A stretch of 64,000 nucleotides of DNA, taken from NCBI RefSeq assembly GCF_950295315.1, contig NC_080164.1, positions 57,179,296 to 57,243,295 on the forward strand. Reading direction: 5' to 3'. A program made the translations under genes and the position numbers. Below the pieces are notes generated by a model. That model did not search any database, was not told where the DNA came from, and saw only the letters and a program-made list of their open reading frames with translations. The stretch is from Erinaceus europaeus. Taxonomy: Eukaryota > Chordata > Mammalia > Eulipotyphla > Erinaceidae. This document shows, in pieces, positions 24,691 through 35,272 of the stretch (positions are counted from its first letter, which is position 1; every line of letters begins with the position of its first letter).

Positions 24691-25280
24691 TACATTGTAT
24701 ATAGTCATGTTTTTGATTTTTAATTCTAATTTAGATGTTTGTAAATAATATTAAATTAAAATTGCAATAATATAAAGTTAAATTTCATATTTTGAAAAAT
24801 TTATATTTCCATGTGCTGTTTCATAACTTGTTTTATTTCACTATTCAGTATAGCTTTAATATTTTTGCTAAATACTGAAATAATTAATTTTAACTATTGT
24901 ATAATTCTCCATTGTATAAATGTGCCACCGTTTTTAATTTACCATTGCCACAATTGAAGCAGTTTAAATTATTTTTTTATTCTTTAAATAATAAAAGGTA
25001 GTCTCTAGAAGTACTTGTATCCATTTTTCTGGAGTACTTCATGACAATGAATGCTTTCTAACTCACATTCTTAGAGAAATCAACTGGATGGTAGTGCATA
25101 TTCTTTCAGCCTGAACTATAAATGGTCATGTTTCTAACCAAATTAGTTAACTTGGCAGTTTTCCACAGACTTAGGACATGAATATTCTCATTTCCCCAAC
25201 ACATCATTATTGATTAGGGTTTGTTATTTTCTTTTAGTCTAATAGGAATAAATGGTGCCTCATGTTTTTTTGGCCTGGTT
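24691..25280. other. AT-rich DNA, nothing recognised
   Basis: No ORF with features and no repeat that I recognise. It ends in a T-run at about 25280-25298 belonging to the next SINE. Confidence 0.5.
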
Positions 25281-25605
25281 TTTTTTTTTTTTTTTTTTTG
25301 CCTACAGGGTTATCGCTGGGGTTCAGTGCTTGCACTAGGAATCTAGTGCTCCTGGCATCCATTTTTTTCCACTTTTGTTATTGTTAGATAAGACAGAGGG
25401 AAATAGAGAGAGGAGGGGAAGATAGAGGGGGAAGAGAAAGATAGACACCTGCAGACCTGCTTCATAGCTTGTGAATTGAACCCCCCACACACACACCTTG
25501 AAGTTGGAGAGCTGGAAGCTCCAAGCGACATCTTTGAATGGGCCATTGCACTTAGCACTATGTGCACTTAAGCCGGTGCACTACTGCCTGCCCCCCCCCC
25601 CACCT
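25281..25605 (-). mobile_element. SINE-I with the extra 3' module, diverged
   Basis: Read on the minus strand: a CAGTAGTGCACCGGCTTAAG head, a pyrimidine region (TATCTTTCTCTTCCCCCTC) and the extra module at 25299-25360, then poly(A) as a T-run at the left. A C-run and a (CA)n stretch interrupt it. Confidence 0.75.
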
Positions 25606-27156
25606 GGACTGCCACTTTAACAACCACAGCAGTTAAATTTTATTGAGCCTGTGTGAAATGCCTATTTTTTTTTCCATTAGTTTATATCATGCTCAGTCTT
25701 TATGATAATTCTGAGATGTCATGGCTTCTTTCAACTATATTTTACAGATAAGGTGACTGAGCTACAGAATAAGCAAATTGTTTAAAGCTAACAATTACCA
25801 TGTTGGAATGTGTCTGATTCCAAACCTTATTCTTTTATTTTGAGTTTCCTCCAAAGAAGATCCTGAGACAAGTGACTTGAGTACAGATATTTTATATGGG
25901 AGTTGGTTTGAAGAAGCACACATGAGATTCTGAGGGAAGTCAAACAAAGATAGTGGAATCAGTCCAGGGTGTGTTAAGGAGAAGGTTGCCACTGAGCGTA
26001 ACTGGGATGTATTATTCTTGGACTCTCCTGAAGTGAGCCCTGGTTGATCTCATCTAGTTATAATAGGGTACCTGAAATATTCATCTTCTGACTCAGATTC
26101 CTCATTGGCTTGGTTTAGATTAATCATCACAAGGGTTGATCAAGCCAGATAATGTCCTCAGAGAAGCAAAGAGATGTGAATCCCCCTTCAGAAAGCTCAT
26201 ACTAGCTCCAGGGGAGCAGAGGTAGGTCTATTGTTTGGAGAGTGGCATAGTGCCCACTGTGCCTCTAGTTATGCTGACAATTGCTAAGGCAGGAGCAATT
26301 TCTGCACTAGCTTGTTCCTCTTATTACCTAAGGAGAAGAAACTGCATTTTAATCTCTACTGTGGAGCTGATTTATAATTGATGAGTCTTTTCCTATAGAA
26401 GTTGATGCACTGTATTGTACTTCACCAAAATTGTCTAGCTTGCTATGTAATAGATTTTTTTGTCACATTTATTCTTTCTTGGTTTTAATTACTTTGTATG
26501 TGATAACAAAGCTCACCACATTCTTTTGATAAAGTGGGGGAAAATGTCAATTTCTTCACTGCTTTCCTCTGAAATATATTAGCTAAAACTCATCTCTAAG
26601 TCTGAAGTGATTCCTATATTTATAAAGGTGCATTTTTTTCACTCTAAGAAAGCTTCAATAAGGTCATGGATATAGAACTGGACTACAAATTTAATTTCAC
26701 CAGAAATCAGACTGGGAACAATGAGAGCAAGACAGTGTGTTTAAAAGGAACAACAGACATTTAGATTTGCACAGTACTTTAGATTTCCAAAGCTTTTTCA
26801 TGTTTACTTTTTGTTTCCACCAGAATAACCTAACAAAAAGTAAATGTGTGCTGAAATCTCATAACTACCTTTCAAAGATGTAAAAGCAGATTCAAAATGA
26901 TATAAAAATAATTTTTTGCCAAGTTTAACCAATGAATTGGTGACCGTGGTTGAACCTGAGATGTGGATTGTTAAAACCTAACCCTTTGTTTATTCACTCA
27001 CCTCAGAGTTTCAAAATACATGGTTTATAGACAACTTGCATCAAAACTGCCCAATTACCTTTTTTTTTTTTTTTATTTAAACCAAGCTCTAGGCTTTACC
27101 ATGGGGGATGAGAGGATGAGGTTCTAGTAAAATTGTTGTGTTACCATATAGGAAAA
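25606..27156. other. No recognised gene
   Basis: Unique-looking DNA with only short frames such as 25795-25992 (minus). T-run near 27061-27074. Confidence 0.5.
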
Positions 27157-27170
27157 TGCAGGGCATTTTA
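27157..27170 (+). repeat. Left TSD of the SINE-L1 composite
   Basis: TGCAGGGCATTTTA resembles TGCAGGACATTTTTA at 28433-28447 (one substitution and one extra T). The pair encloses both the L1 fragment and the adjoining SINE. Confidence 0.55.
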
Positions 27171-28196
27171 TTTATTTATTTTTCATTTATTTCCTTTTAT
27201 TTCCCATGTTATTATTATTTTTTGTATATAGAATTTTTTTATTTATTTAAGAAAGGAGACATTAACAAAACCATAGAATAAGAGGGGTACAATTCCGCAC
27301 AATTCCCATAACCTGATCTCCACATCCCATCCCCTCCCCTGATAGCCTTTCCATTCTCTATCTCTCTGGGAGTATGGATCCAGGGTCGTTGTAGGTTGCT
27401 GGAGGTGGAAGGTCTGGCTTCTATAATTGCTTCCCTGCTGAACATGGGCGTTGACTGGTCGATCCATACTCCCAGTCTGTCTCTCTCTTTCCCTAGTAGG
27501 GTGGGGCTCTGAGGAAGTGGCACTCCAGTACACATTGATGGGATCATCTGTCCAGAGAAGTCTGGTCAGCATCCGGAACCTGGTGGCTGAAAAGACAGTT
27601 AACATACAAAGCCAAACAAATTGTTGAACAATCATGGACCTAAAGACTGGAATAGTGCAGATGAAGTGTTGGGGGTATTCCCTGCATGCTCTTGTGTACT
27701 TTTGCTTTCAGGTATATATTTTTCCCCTAGTTTATGGGCATGGGTGAACCTATGCTCTATCTCAGGGGGCCTGGACTATATCTAGGTTTGGGGACTTTAT
27801 TGGGGAGTGGAACACCTGGAATGGAATTAGAGAATACTATGAAAGGAAAGACCTCACCTGAGTGATGGAGCTGAAGGGTTGTCATTCCACACCTGAAGTC
27901 TCTGGTCACAGTCTGAAGTGAAGCATGCTGGGGTGGCACTCGTGTTGATTAGGTTGCGATCCGTGGATGCAATGTTATTTGATTTGAATTGAGAGCAGCA
28001 TGCAGAAAAGTGGACCCCACCCTAAGGTTCCAGGACTGGGAGAAATATAGGCTCTATAGTGGAAATGTGAGGTTTCTGTTGTCTTAGGGTTCAAGAAGAC
28101 AATGGATAGTTATTGTTATCATCACATTATTTGGTGATAGGGTTAACTTTGGAAAGTCCCTTTGATAGGGTTTGGGGTATAGTTCCCAGAATCTTG
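27171..28196 (-). mobile_element. 5'-truncated L1 3' UTR fragment
   Basis: On the minus strand this is the last ~950 bases of an L1 3' UTR of the same general type as L1-A to D but more diverged. The A-rich tail is the T/A-rich stretch 27171-27240. A 130-codon frame (27635-27243) corresponds to the recurrent 3' UTR ORF of the young copies. The 5' truncation, at the position matching the CAGTATCTTGT block of L1-D, abuts SINE sequence directly. Confidence 0.9.
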
Positions 28197-28430
28197 TTAT
28201 TTTTTATTGTTGTTGTAGTTATTATTGTTGTTGGGTAGGACCGAGAGAAATGGAGAGAGGAGGGAAAGACAGAGAGGGGGAAAGAAAGATAGACACCTGC
28301 AGATCTGCTTCACCATTTGTGAAGTGACTATCCTGCAAGTGGGGACCTGGGCACTCAAACCTGGATCCTTACGCCAGTCCTTGAGCTTTGTATCAAGTGG
28401 GTTTAACCCACTGCGCTACCGCCAGACTCC
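28197..28430 (-). mobile_element. SINE-I joined to an L1 fragment
   Basis: The minus strand starts GGAGTCTGGCGGTAGCGCAG with intact A-box geometry and contains CTGCAGGTGTCTATCTTTC and AACAACAATAATAACTACAA. There is no separate duplication between this SINE and the L1 fragment on its left; the only candidate TSD pair encloses both. Confidence 0.9.
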
Positions 28431-29086
28431 TGTGCAGGACATTTTTATGGTTATGCTCTTATGCTCGAATGCCATGTTGATCATGGCTTTCTCATCAGCT
28501 CCAGAGATGGTCTGCACTTCATGTAGAGCCCTGTATATTCAGGCCATAGCATCACAAAACAAGATATTCCTGCTCTTTACAATATTTTGGTGTCTATGCT
28601 TAGTGGTCATCATCTTGCTTATGTGAAGTTGAAATTACTTAATAAGAAAGAGCATATTTGTGGTTATCCTTCCCTTGCCAATAATATCTTTTAACAAAGC
28701 AGATTTTCACCAGATATACTGACAGTTTGATTCATGCAATCTGGTTTATCTTCAACTTTTTGTTTTTACTTTTTCTACCTTAAAATTAGCAGATGGGTCC
28801 CAAATGCATTGTCTTCAATACAAAGAATGAATTATTCTGACTTTGATGAAGTGTCACTTAAGTGAGTTTTAAACATTTTCTGTAAATCTTCTAGTGTTTT
28901 AAGAGGCCAAACTTCAATTCTATTATCTCTGCCTATCAGAACTTGTGTGGGTGACATGTACTCTAAAACTTTTAGAGTAGTCAGAACCAGTCTCAGCACA
29001 ATCAAAATAAATTTGGATGCATACTATCTTAATTTCCAGGATTATTGCCAGAGGCCATAGTTGTCCAGTTGAGAGAAGACAAGGGA
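28431..29086. other. No recognised gene
   Basis: Starts with the right TSD copy (28433-28447). The 133-codon frame 28225-28626 crosses SINE and flank and has no family features. Confidence 0.5.
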
Positions 29087-29092
29087 TTAGAT
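29087..29092 (+). repeat. 6-bp TSD of the solo LTR, left copy
   Basis: TTAGAT immediately precedes the LTR's TGT and is repeated at 29578-29583. Six bases is the usual duplication length for class II (ERVK-like) elements. Confidence 0.8.
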
Positions 29093-29293
29093 TGTTGGTA
29101 TGCTTCTAATTCTGCTTCTAAAAACCCCTTCTGTTTCATTTGGTTTAATCCCCTCTGCTTAACACTGTATTCTATTTATATAACCACTGTTAGCTAAGCA
29201 CCGGCTTGCCTGCATGGCATTGGTTTGATCCCACTTAAAGCTATGGTCTATTTACATAAACCCCTGTTAACTAAGTACCACCCTTCCTCCAGG

Positions 29294-29327
29294 GCATTGG
29301 TGGTTCAGTGGTAGAATTCTCACCTGC
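29294..29327 (+). other. tRNA-Gly(GCC) 5'-half-like segment inside the LTR
   Basis: All 34 bases match the 5' half of mammalian tRNA-Gly-GCC as I know it, except one G-to-A at a CpG (29322). The match covers the acceptor 5' strand, D arm (A-box TGGTTCAGTGG, 29299-29309), the 5' anticodon stem and the start of the anticodon loop, then stops. No 3' half follows (a GC box does), so it is not a functional tRNA gene. Confidence 0.8.
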
Positions 29328-29328
29328 T

Positions 29329-29507
29329 CCGCCCCCTCTCCTTGTCACACCCTGATTTTCACCAATCCCTTTTTGCTCCACCCTCTCTACGTCACATCCT
29401 GTTTACACCCTACTTGGCCAGTATATATAAGGACAGGATTGTGTTTAGTTTAGTTTTTTAGTTTAGCTTAGCTTGGCTTAGATTGTGCTGCGTTCTACAT
29501 GAATAAA
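29329..29507 (+). promoter_or_regulatory. Pol II promoter and polyadenylation signals of the LTR
   Basis: CCGCCCCCTCTCC (29329 on) is a GC-box candidate. ACCAAT near 29360 is CCAAT-like. TATATATAA at 29422-29430 is the TATA box, which would start transcription near 29455. AATAAA at 29502-29507 would lie in R, giving a short R and U5. Confidence 0.7.
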
Positions 29508-29577
29508 GAGATACTGCGTACAGCTCAGCCATGAGTCCCTGGTTGTCTGTCTCCCGCCTGTGAAGCTAAGCCTGACA

Positions 29578-29583
29578 TTAGAT
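29578..29583 (+). repeat. 6-bp TSD of the solo LTR, right copy
   Basis: TTAGAT, identical to 29087-29092. Confidence 0.8.
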
Positions 29584-29861
29584 CATGATATGGCATTAGG
29601 GGTGGCCAGAAGTATTTAATTCTGTATGTATTTTGGAACCAATAGGATTTCCTAAGTAGATTCAATATAAGGTATACGAGAAAGAGAGTGAAGAATGACT
29701 CTCGAGCTGTCTTTCCAAGACACTGGGATAATGATGTTGCAACAAACTAACATGAATCGGTTGTGGATTATGCATTTTAGTGAGTTAAGTCACTTTGGGA
29801 TACTATGCTTGAGAAAGTTCTTCTGTATTCAGATAGAGACTCAGGTAAACTCTTGGATATG

Positions 29862-30085
29862 TGAGTCTGGATTGTGGGATACAACTATGGAGAAGCAACT
29901 ACAGAAGCCAGACCTCCCACTTTCTGTACCTTATAATGATCCTGGGTCCTAGAGATAAAGAATAAGAAAGCTTCCAATGCAGGGAATGGGATATGGAACT
30001 TTGGTTGTGGGAATTGTATGGAATTGTGCCCTTCTTATCTTGTCAGTCTTGTCAATCACTATTAAATCAATAAAAATGTAAGAGA
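29862..30085 (+). mobile_element. Old L1 3' end
   Basis: Contains AAGCAACTACAGAAGCCAGA, a GATCCTGGGTCCTAGAGATA block and GGTTGTGGGAATTGTATGGA, then an AATAAAAATGTAAGAG tail. This matches the last ~220 bases of the L1 3' UTR in this window, in diverged form. Confidence 0.8.
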
Positions 30086-31660
30086 AAAACTAAGCAAATA
30101 TTGGAATCGTCAGTATATAATTCAAAATTAAGAACTATAGCTTACTGAGAAAGTGATTTGTAGTTGAAGAGAGGAGTAAGGACTAACCCTGGGTCATTTC
30201 TGGAGATGAGAAAGAAGAGGAAAAATTATTCAAGTTGACCGTGAAGAAACAAAGAGTAAGATATTTGATGTCCAGAATAGCAAGGGAATAATGGATATTG
30301 AAATAGAGGAATGGCTTCTTGTCAAAGTTTGCTGATAATTGACTACAGGATTTAATATTATGGATGTCATTGTGACCTTTCTGACAGTAGTCTCTAAGGA
30401 TGATGGGGCAAAAATCAGGATGGAATGTACTGAAGAGATGAGAAAGGAGAGGCAATAGTGCTTGAGTTAACATGGCTCCTGGTTATGCACCATTAACTCC
30501 AGTCGCGCTTCTGTTATACAGGTCCAAGCAAGCATCTTGGGTATAAGAAGGCCAACAACCTGAAGAGCAATCAAATTACTAGTTCTCACTAGTCTGATAA
30601 CTTGTAGCCATCATCTAGCAGTGCTTCCCTCTGTTTGTAGGGAAGATGATTATAATTGATCCCAAAATAGCCTATTCGGCACCCAGCACAGTGTCTCATA
30701 CATATTAAGTATTTAATAGCTTTTTTGTGGTCTGAAAGGATTTGTAAGAGAATGAATGTGCTTGGGTATATTTGGAGCAAATTATCTATGTTTGGTCAAT
30801 TTTCTTTTTCAAATAAAAGATCTACAAATAATTGTTAGCAAAAATAAATAAATAAAACTAAACAGGGCTGGGGGGTGGGGGGAAGACCTGTTTGAGACAA
30901 ACACATTGTGTCCTGAAAGATCTATTCTTGTCATGCCAGCAGTCTCATTGGCTGTGATTTGTATATTAAGGAGATTTTAATTGCTCAGGTAAGTGCCTGC
31001 ACCTGCTAAGACATTGTGTATTAGAGCACTTTATTCTAATCTTTTATAATACAGGGCACACTTCACCCATAAAATTATTCTCTGCACAATTATCACTCTG
31101 TTTTGCTAAGGTAGAAAGTGCAACTTAACACTTTGGGTTTCACTCATTCTTATTAAAATCATGGAAATTAGGATCACTGGGTAAAGCTTACACAATTAAC
31201 TGCTGAATTGCCCCCCCATCCTCTTTTGCTCCTCTTTTTCTTGCACCAATGAGCCAGACTTGAGTGAGTTTTAAGTTATCTACAAGCACTGTGGGGGCTT
31301 GGATTGTTTCAACACAAAGCCTGTGATAAACTCCCAGAAGAGCTTTATTGCTGTCACTTGAGAAACATATGAACAAGCTGGGTTTCTTTATTTTTGAAAT
31401 AATTTTTTTCTGATTATAAAAGGATTGTGAAGGAAAAGTAAAAATAATTACATAAAGTAGTTAAAGTGAAAAAAATACACAAAAGTACTCATAATCAGTC
31501 ATTACTAATTGTGTTCTAATGTACTTTGTTCCAGTCTATATGTAAATGCAGAGAATGTATAAAGCACAAACTCAACTATCACATATTCACAGAAGCAGAT
31601 GGCTTCAGGCTATAATATGAACAGAAAAGGAATTAGATTTTTATTTCCTATGATAATCAG
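30086..31660. other. No recognised gene
   Basis: Unique AT-rich DNA. A short G-run and A-rich stretch lie at 30840-30890. ORFs are short and without features. Confidence 0.5.
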
Positions 31661-31661
31661 A

Positions 31662-31990
31662 CTATAGTAGGAGTGGGCAGATTCAGTTTTCAGGTCATAT
31701 CTGACCTGTTGTTTCAAATAAAGTTTTACTGAAATACAGTGCTGCCTCCCTTGTTTCAAATCATTTTATTAGGGGAATAATAATTTATAGGAGAGTTGTC
31801 ATATGGAGACAATTTTTATCTCCTTTGATAGGGATTTGCACACAGACACTTGCATATATATAATGTATATGTTTGTGGTTACTTTCATGCTACAACAATG
31901 GGTAGAATTGAATAACTGCATTTAGGACCTTGATACCTTAAAATACCCAGTTTTGACCTTTCACTGAAAAAGATCTGGTGACACAGAGTC
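31662..31990 (+). mobile_element. Possible ancient hAT-type (Charlie/MER-like) fragment
   Basis: AATAAAGTTTTACTGAAATA, then after some unrelated sequence TTTCATGCTACAACAATGGG, AGAATTGAATAACTGCATTT and TTTCACTGAAAAAGATCTGG. The order recalls a common mammalian Charlie-type MITE, but divergence is high and the assignment is from memory. Confidence 0.4.
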
Positions 31991-31999
31991 ACAATAATG

Positions 32000-32648
32000 C
32001 TTTGTCACACATTTTTCACTGACAACCAGGTTACTGATGCAGTTAGAAATGTCAACATAGTATCACTTCAGTGAAAAAATCCTACACTTATCTGTAGACC
32101 AGCACTTAGGTACTATTTCTTTGTTGTGATGTAGTTTGAACCAGCTCCTCACTTTAGAGTGATGTCTCCTGTCTTCACACATTTTTTTTTTTTACCCCAC
32201 TTACTTGAGTTTTGGTGGCTCACTATCTGTGTTCCCACAAGAAGAAATTGGGGGATGACATAGAGTCTTCCTTTTATTTTTCTTAGACCACAAGCTATCA
32301 AACTTCCTTTTACCTTAATATGAGCTCAACAGATTCGTTGAGTCTGGTGTGGGGACTATGAATCTGTGTATCTTACTGACTCTGATGTTTGTTTTTTGTA
32401 GTTTGATTTTGTAAATATTGCCTTGAGCATGTTCTCTTCTTTCCACCTACTTTACCAAACTTAGTTATTCTTCCTTCCTACTACTTTGAGTTTTGCTAGG
32501 AACTGAAAATTTGACTGAGAGATAGAAGATTGACATGTATCTCTATGGAGTATACTTTCATTCATGAATAATTTCTTGGAGACAAAAACTTTGACTAGAA
32601 GAAATGGTCCTTTTGAAAATTTCAAATCAACAGCATTCATACTGTTAT
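32000..32648. other. No recognised gene
   Basis: AT-rich DNA with a T-run near 32180. A 73-codon minus-strand frame (32461-32682) has no features. Confidence 0.5.
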
Positions 32649-32662
32649 AAAAGATCTTTAAG

Positions 32663-32928
32663 AGGGAGTCAGGCAGTGGCACAGCAGGCTAAGTGCACGT
32701 GGCGCAAAGCACAAGGACCCGCAAAAGGATCCCAATTGATCCCCTGGCTCCCCACCTGCAGGGGAGTCACTTCACAAGCGGTGAAGCAGGTCTGCAGGTG
32801 TCTGTCTTTCTCTCCCTCTCTCTGTCTTCCCCTCCTCTCTTCATTTCTTTCTGTCCTATCCAACAATGACAACAATAAAACAAGGGCAACAAGAGAATAA
32901 ATAAATATCTAAAAAATGTTTTTTTAAA
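32663..32928 (+). mobile_element. SINE-I, full length, with TSD
   Basis: Starts AGGGAGTCAGGCAGTGGCAC. The B-box has decayed. CTGCAGGTGTCTGTCTTTCT and a CAACAATGACAACAATAAAA region are present, with an A-rich tail. Flanks are AAAAGATCTTTAAG (32649-32662) and AAAAGATTTTTAAG (32929-32942), one mismatch. Confidence 0.93.
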
Positions 32929-32942
32929 AAAAGATTTTTAAG

Positions 32943-33902
32943 CTTGTGAGTCATCTTTACATGTCTCTACTATAGGACCATGAGGTTTTTCAGTGGGACC
33001 AGCCCTGATGAATACTGATTAACAGATTCATTATAAATGCATGGCATTATGCTAGTTGCTAAGCAAGACAACCAAGCAATGAATTGACGTATAGGTCAAA
33101 TCCTCGTCCATTGATGTAGTTGATACTAATTTTAGTTTTGGTGGTACATATTATCTTTCATTCTATCCATTGAGTTATATTTTATAACACTACCACCCTC
33201 CAAAACCTCTTTGGACTCAATACAGATTCTATGTCATTGTGAACATTGATATGTACTTATAACAGTATTATTTGGGTTACTAGTGGAGTAACTTTTTATC
33301 AATAGCCTAAACAATTTTCCTTTTGGAGTTTCATCTTTGTGCATTGAACGCAAGTACTAAATGAAGTGGTTTATTTTCCTCTCTATTTTATAAATGTGTC
33401 TTTAACAGCTACAGATTTGTAAGAACTATAGACCATCAGGTTATTATGTCATTTTCTCCATTGCCTTCCTTTTAGGAAATACTGACCTAGAAAGCAAACA
33501 ATCGAACAATTACTATGTTTTAATTACCTGTGAACACCCAGTATTCCTTGAGACTTGATAGGGGAATATAGAAGTGTCATAAAGTATACTTACTGTCCTA
33601 GAATTGTGTAAAATATTATTAAAGTTAGGTCACTTACAATTTGGAGTAAAATTCAGATTGAGAGAATGTGACCTTTAGTTTTTACTGTTTTAGCATTTGT
33701 TTGTTTTTCAGTAAGTATTGATTGTTAGCCTACTATTCATAGTAACTCTACTTATGATGAATAGAGTAGCAATGTTACATTTATGTGAGTCTAGAGTGTT
33801 CAAGAGGGCACCGATAAATCAGAAAAGGAGGTCAAAGAATGTATGTCTATAGAGATTAAGTAGGCATGGTGGCTGATCTGTAAGCTAGAGTATCAAATAC
33901 TT
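32943..33902. other. No recognised gene
   Basis: AT-rich unique DNA; nothing recognised. Confidence 0.5.
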
Positions 33903-34262
33903 TTTATTTTTATTGATTTAATAATGATCAACAAGTCCATTGGATAAGAGGGGTTCAATTCCACACTGTTCCCATCACCAGATTTCTGCATCCCATCCCT
34001 TCTGGGACTGTGGACCCATGATCAATTTGGGGTACAGAAGGTGGAAAGTCTGGCTTCTGTAATTGTTTTTCCACTGCACATATGAGTTGCCAGGTCGGTC
34101 CATACTCCTATCCTGTTTCTATTTTTCCTACTGGGGCAGGGCTTTGGAGAGGTGAGGTTCCAGGACACATTGGTGAAGTTGACTGTCCAGGAAAGTCAGG
34201 TTGGCATCATGGTAGCATCTGCAACTTGTTGGCTGAAAAGCATTAAGATATAAAGCAGAAAA
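33903..34262 (-). mobile_element. Old L1 3' end
   Basis: Minus-strand L1 3' UTR end: ACAGAAGCCAGACTTTCCAC, a CCCACTAGGGAAA-like block and GGGATGGGATGCAGAAATCT are recognisable, with an AAATAAAAATAAAAAGTA-type tail at the left. More diverged than the fragment at 27171-28196. Confidence 0.8.
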
Positions 34263-34389
34263 AAATCATTAAACACATTAGTTCAATAAAAGAATGCTAA
34301 GAATTAACTATATTCAACCACCATCAAGGAAGAAACTACAATCTTAACTACTACACTTTTAAAAGATAAGCTCACCACACACTGGTGAG

Positions 34390-34512
34390 ATTTCACAGTA
34401 GTTGCATGTCAGACTTGCATGCCTAAAATCTCAGTAGTTGCATATTCAGTCTCCAGCACTTCCTGAGCTGAGCAATGCTTTGGTGTCTCTCTCATGAAAA
34501 TTAAACAAATAG
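34390..34512 (+). mobile_element. Diverged SINE-III-like fragment
   Basis: TTGCATGCCTAAAATCTCAG, CTCCAGCACTTCCTGAGCTG and AGCAATGCTTTGGTGTCTCT match the body and tail region of the SINE-III type. The head is poorly preserved. Confidence 0.5.
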
Positions 34513-35105
34513 AATTCCTCCTGGACATCACAGAAGTGGTAAAATCAGAGAGACACCGATGTGAAGACACTTGAAGCCCCAGCTTCCATGACTCGGAGGT
34601 CCTCTCAGATCTACACCCGCTGAGAGCCCCTGATATCCTGGATGCCGGCAGCATTCACAGTGTCTTTGAAGAGATAACTGCCCCTTCCTGTATCCCCAGG
34701 CTCTTGCATGTGTGTGTAGTGTGCATGGGCTGTGTCCCGCTGCCACTGACCTTCTCTGGGCCCCAGTCCCCATCTTCCAATCAGGAGAGAAGGTCATGGA
34801 GGATGCTGAATTCACTCAAGATCTATTCTGATTCCTGCAGCTGCTCTGTGAAAGACACAACAATGGTGAGGAGAGGTGGGCTGGGTAGAGGAAGCTGAGG
34901 TTTGGGGTAGGTTTTTCTAATTTTATCTCCAGTTAGTAAGGGTATTTCCACACATCCAGCCTTGTCCTCCACTCCATCATCCTTCAGCCTTTACTTCCCT
35001 AGTCTCTCTCTCCTGAGATTCTGAATCTAGCCACTTTGCTTCACTTTCATCTCCTCTGGGTAGGCCATTTCAAATAAGTAGATAAATGAATAAACAAATA
35101 TACCT
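34513..35105. other. Moderately GC-rich unique segment
   Basis: Higher GC than the surroundings at 34550-34880, with overlapping short frames on both strands (64 to 95 codons). None has a recognisable domain, start context or homology in this window, so I call no gene. Confidence 0.4.
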
Positions 35106-35272
35106 GGGGGTTCCCGGAAGATGGTGGACTGAGAAGCTGCTAGTGGCATGAGCTCTAATCACATCTTCTGGAAATGGTAGGATTTTCTGCCTTTAATAGG
35201 CCAGTCAATAAGGGGTCCTAGCGGTGACATCAAGGAGGTGACTATAACTTAATTTGGGTTAAGAATTAGAAT
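35106..35272 (+). mobile_element. Extra L1 5' UTR start upstream of L1-C
   Basis: GGGTTCCCGGAAGATGGTGG, TGAGAAGCTGCTAGTGGCAT and AATTTGGGTTAAGAATTAGA repeat, with about 10% difference, the first ~170 bases of the L1-C 5' UTR at 35577-35748. Similarity stops abruptly at AATTAGA (about 35270). Confidence 0.9.

Larger units (their letters stand above)
29093..29577 (+). mobile_element. Solo LTR of a class-II-type endogenous retrovirus (485 bp)
   Basis: The segment starts TGTTGG and ends CTGACA (TGT...ACA), with an exact 6-bp TSD TTAGAT on both sides. In order it shows two tandem ~80-bp units (from about 29141 and 29221), a tRNA-Gly-like segment (29294-29327), a GC box (29329-29342), a CCAAT-like ACCAAT (about 29360), a TATA box (29422-29430), a GTTTAG-repetitive R-like region and AATAAA (29502-29507). 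No retroviral internal region or second LTR is adjacent, so it is a solo LTR left by recombination between the two LTRs. The class assignment rests on TSD length only. Confidence 0.85.

Noticed and set aside
28225..28626. 133-codon ORF
   Set aside because: Begins inside an antisense SINE and runs into flanking DNA; no family features.
29695..29952. 85-codon ORF after the LTR
   Set aside because: Ends inside an old L1 3' UTR fragment; not retroviral and no domain.
34409..34898. Overlapping ORFs in a moderately GC-rich stretch, and a small splice-like pattern (CAG before 34841, ATG then GTGAGG near 34864-34871)
   Set aside because: No domain, no consistent frame, and a 25-bp exon cannot be supported without transcripts.
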